The position numbers and the translations under genes are program-made. DNA of 55,972 bases from Hominimerdicola alba (GTDB lineage Bacteria; Bacillota; Clostridia; Oscillospirales; Ruminococcaceae), in the NCBI RefSeq assembly GCF_900109655.1, contig NZ_FOAT01000019.1, positions 1-55,972 of the forward strand, read 5' to 3'. Below the pieces are notes generated by a model. That model had not been told where the DNA came from. It made no database searches and saw nothing but the letters and a program-made list of their open reading frames with translations. Shown here piece after piece: positions 54,417-55,972 of the stretch. Position 1 is the stretch's first letter; each line of letters begins with the position of its first letter.

Positions 54417-55310
54417 TTATGCTGCATATGCCTCATGGTATTCCATCGGTGTCATGCAGTTTAGTTTTATCTGATAACGCTTTGTGTTGTAGTATGTTAT
54501 GTATTCTTCGATCGCTTTTATCAGTTCTTCTCTGGATGTGAACTTCCGCAGATAGTACATCTCTGATTTCAGCATGCCCCACCAGCCTTCCATCGATCCG
54601 TTATCAATGCATCTTCCAACTCTGGACATACTTTGTATCATTCCGGCATCAATGAGTTTCTGATGAAATGCTTTGCTGGTATATTGAAAACCTCTGTCAC
54701 TGTGGAATATCGGATGAGCATCCGGATTAAGTGCTACAGCTTCATCAAATGTTGAGAAAACAAGGTCATTGTTGTTGCTGTCACATATTTTGTATGACAC
54801 TATACGTCTGTCATAAAGATCGATAATAGCACTGAGATAGATCTTTTTGATTATCGGACCAACGTAGTATTTGAACTCAGTTACATCTGTAAGCCACTTT
54901 TGATTAGGCTTGTCCGCATGAAAATCCCTGTTCAGTATGTTTTCAGCTGTGACCTGCGGTGTCGAAGGTATGTAGGTCTTTTTCTTTACTCGGGTAACAG
55001 ATTTCATATGAAGTATCTGCATCAATCTGTAGATTCTCTTCTTGTTGTAATGTACAACGTGTTCACGGTTGATAACGATTGTCATTTGATAACCTAAGAT
55101 ACCGTCTTTTTCTTCGTAATGCTGTATGATCCATTTTATGAGCTGTTCGTTTGTCAGCTGACTGTAGCTTGGTTTTCTTTTATGCCATTTGTAGTAAGCA
55201 GAGCGTGCGATATGAACAGCATTACAAAGCCTCTGGATGGGATACTTATCCACTTCATTCATATATTTGATTGCAAGATACTTTGCTTCATTATGTACTC
55301 CGCTTACCAA
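54417..55310 (-). CDS. IS3-family transposase OrfB (DDE integrase)
   Basis: 297 residues as an independent frame opening at TTG 55310. It carries an HTH_21-type N-terminal helix region and the rve integrase core with the DDE residues in WLTDVTEF, FHSDRGFQYTS and GSMEGWWGMLKSE. It lies in the -1 frame relative to orfA and overlaps it by 7 bp. The frame stays open upstream through the A7 run, so the active product is probably an OrfAB fusion. It appears intact. Confidence 0.92.
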   Translation of the reverse strand: MVSGVHNEAKYLAIKYMNEVDKYPIQRLCNAVHIARSAYYKWHKRKPSYSQLTNEQLIKWIIQHYEEKDGILGYQMTIVINREHVVHYNKKRIYRLMQILHMKSVTRVKKKTYIPSTPQVTAENILNRDFHADKPNQKWLTDVTEFKYYVGPIIKKIYLSAIIDLYDRRIVSYKICDSNNNDLVFSTFDEAVALNPDAHPIFHSDRGFQYTSKAFHQKLIDAGMIQSMSRVGRCIDNGSMEGWWGMLKSEMYYLRKFTSREELIKAIEEYITYYNTKRYQIKLNCMTPMEYHEAYAA

Positions 55311-55972
55311 TCGCCTCCTTCCAATTCTTTCAGTTTTTTTAACAGTTTTATCTCTATTTCCTTATCTTTTAGTTTTGCCTGGAGTATCTTGTTCTCCATA
55401 CGGAGGCGTTCGGTCTCTGTCAGTTTATCTTCTGATTTTGCCTTGCCTCGACGATCGGTAAGTCCTTCTACACCTTTTTCTTCATATTTTCGTACCCAAG
55501 AATAGATCTGCTCGTAAGATACACCGTATTTCTCCATAGTAAGTCCGTAATCCTTGCCGTTCTCAATACAGAACGCAACAATCTGAGCTCTTTCTTCCTG
55601 GGTGGTCTTTCTGCCTTTATTCATGGTAATTCCTCTTTCCGAGCATGTTCGCTCTTTAAAGTCCTTACCGCTATTATAGCATGAAATCCACTTTCTGAAA
55701 ACACTTGTGGATGAAATATGATACTTTCGGCATATCTCTACTTGACTTCCTTTACAGTCAAGATATTCAGTTACTGCTTTCAACTTAGTTTTCGCAGAAT
55801 ACCGTTTGTTTGTATGGCTGATCCTGACCGATTCTATTCCATCTGTTTTTGCGAAAACTACCATTTGTCTAAACGTTTCTTTTGTAACCCCATATTTCTT
55901 GGCTATTGATGCATAGCTTCCTTTTCCTGAAAGATATTCTTGCACTGCTTGAATTCTTTCTTCATCTGTCAG
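55304..55972 (-). CDS. IS3-family OrfA (double HTH), 5' end outside the window
   Basis: At least 222 residues. The frame is still open at the right edge (LTDEERIQAVQEYLSGKGSY), so the start codon lies beyond the window. It has helix-turn-helix segments (ASIAKKYGVTKETFRQMVVF, CRKYHISSTSVFRKWI, YGVSYEQIYSWVRKYEEKG) and a C-terminal coiled coil (MENKILQAKLKDKEIEIKLL), as in IS150-type OrfA. It binds the element ends and combines with OrfB by frameshifting. Confidence 0.88.
   Translation of the reverse strand: MTDEERIQAVQEYLSGKGSYASIAKKYGVTKETFRQMVVFAKTDGIESVRISHTNKRYSAKTKLKAVTEYLDCKGSQVEICRKYHISSTSVFRKWISCYNSGKDFKERTCSERGITMNKGRKTTQEERAQIVAFCIENGKDYGLTMEKYGVSYEQIYSWVRKYEEKGVEGLTDRRGKAKSEDKLTETERLRMENKILQAKLKDKEIEIKLLKKLKELEGGDW
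55334..55340 (-). other. A7 slip site for programmed -1 frameshifting
   Basis: On the minus strand orfA reads TTA AAA AAA CTG. The A-AAA-AAA heptamer is a classic -1 slippery site, ten codons before the orfA stop. After the slip the frame continues without a stop into orfB. Confidence 0.65.

Larger units (their letters stand above)
54307..55972 (-). mobile_element. IS3-family (IS150-like) insertion sequence, cut by the right edge
   Basis: The left end of the element is probably the stretch beginning TGACCCGCCCCCTGTCAAGT at 54307, which resembles IS150-group terminal repeats. Two overlapping minus-strand frames (orfA and orfB) follow with an A7 slip site. The other end lies outside the window, so neither the inverted repeat nor a target duplication can be confirmed. 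Confidence 0.75.

Overview
The window looks like a piece of a low-to-medium-GC Gram-positive (Firmicutes) chromosome from a cellulolytic, dockerin-using Ruminococcus, most likely Ruminococcus albus or a near relative. The main reason is a C-terminal module of about 90 residues (motifs VAVYLAGKWR and PKNLTPGKTYKVAIAAKVNG) that recurs on eight secreted proteins. I recognise it as CBM37, a family known mainly from R. albus. Type I dockerins, Sec signal peptides, AGGAGG ribosome sites and TTGACA-17-TATAAT promoters fit the same picture.

Layout. 1-330: tail of an IS256-type transposase. 549-4189: a dockerin-bearing leucine-rich-repeat surface protein (minus strand) and a GH11 xylanase-CBM37 (plus), with an IS1182-type transposase fragment between them. 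4350-5090: mobile-element debris (truncated amidoligase and small protein joined by a deletion). 5300-9935: a three-gene operon under one consensus promoter: agmatine/peptidyl-arginine deiminase family, a PsiD-like pyruvoyl decarboxylase and a C69 dipeptidase. 10350-11461: a single gene for a triple cystatin-like protein. 11748-16744: DUF285-repeat protein-CBM37, a GAD-like/DUF6892 immunity-type protein, a small membrane-anchored protein and a lipoprotein. 17023-21890: four tightly coupled genes around a MoxR/dynein-type AAA+ ATPase, followed by a WG-repeat-like lipoprotein.

23794-37769 is a polysaccharide-degradation and surface block: GH10 xylanase (CBM22-GH10-CBM22-CBM37), divergent from an AraC-type regulator with a sugar-binding-protein-like sensor; an RTX-repeat secreted protein with CBM37; a GH9-CBM3-like-CBM37 cellulase; and a glycine-rich surface protein with CBM37. 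38376-44572 holds regulation and housekeeping: an AgrA/AgrC-like two-component system with a candidate LytTR site, an ECF sigma/anti-sigma pair, DUF1653, a nitroreductase and two GNAT acetyltransferases. 44739-54230 returns to fibre degradation: a GH43-CBM22-CBM22-dockerin-CE1 enzyme, a CBM35-GH26-dockerin mannanase and a second GH9-CBM37 cellulase. An IS3-type element closes the window at the right edge.

How the parts work together. The enzymes cover xylan backbone (GH10, GH11), xylan side chains and esters (GH43/CE1), mannan (GH26) and cellulose (two GH9). In this window the enzymes divide into two attachment types: those with CBM37 and those with a dockerin. Only the LRR protein carries both. 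No scaffoldin or cohesin is present. The least explained systems are the deiminase/decarboxylase/dipeptidase operon, the bacterial multicystatin-like protein and the AAA+ four-gene cassette.
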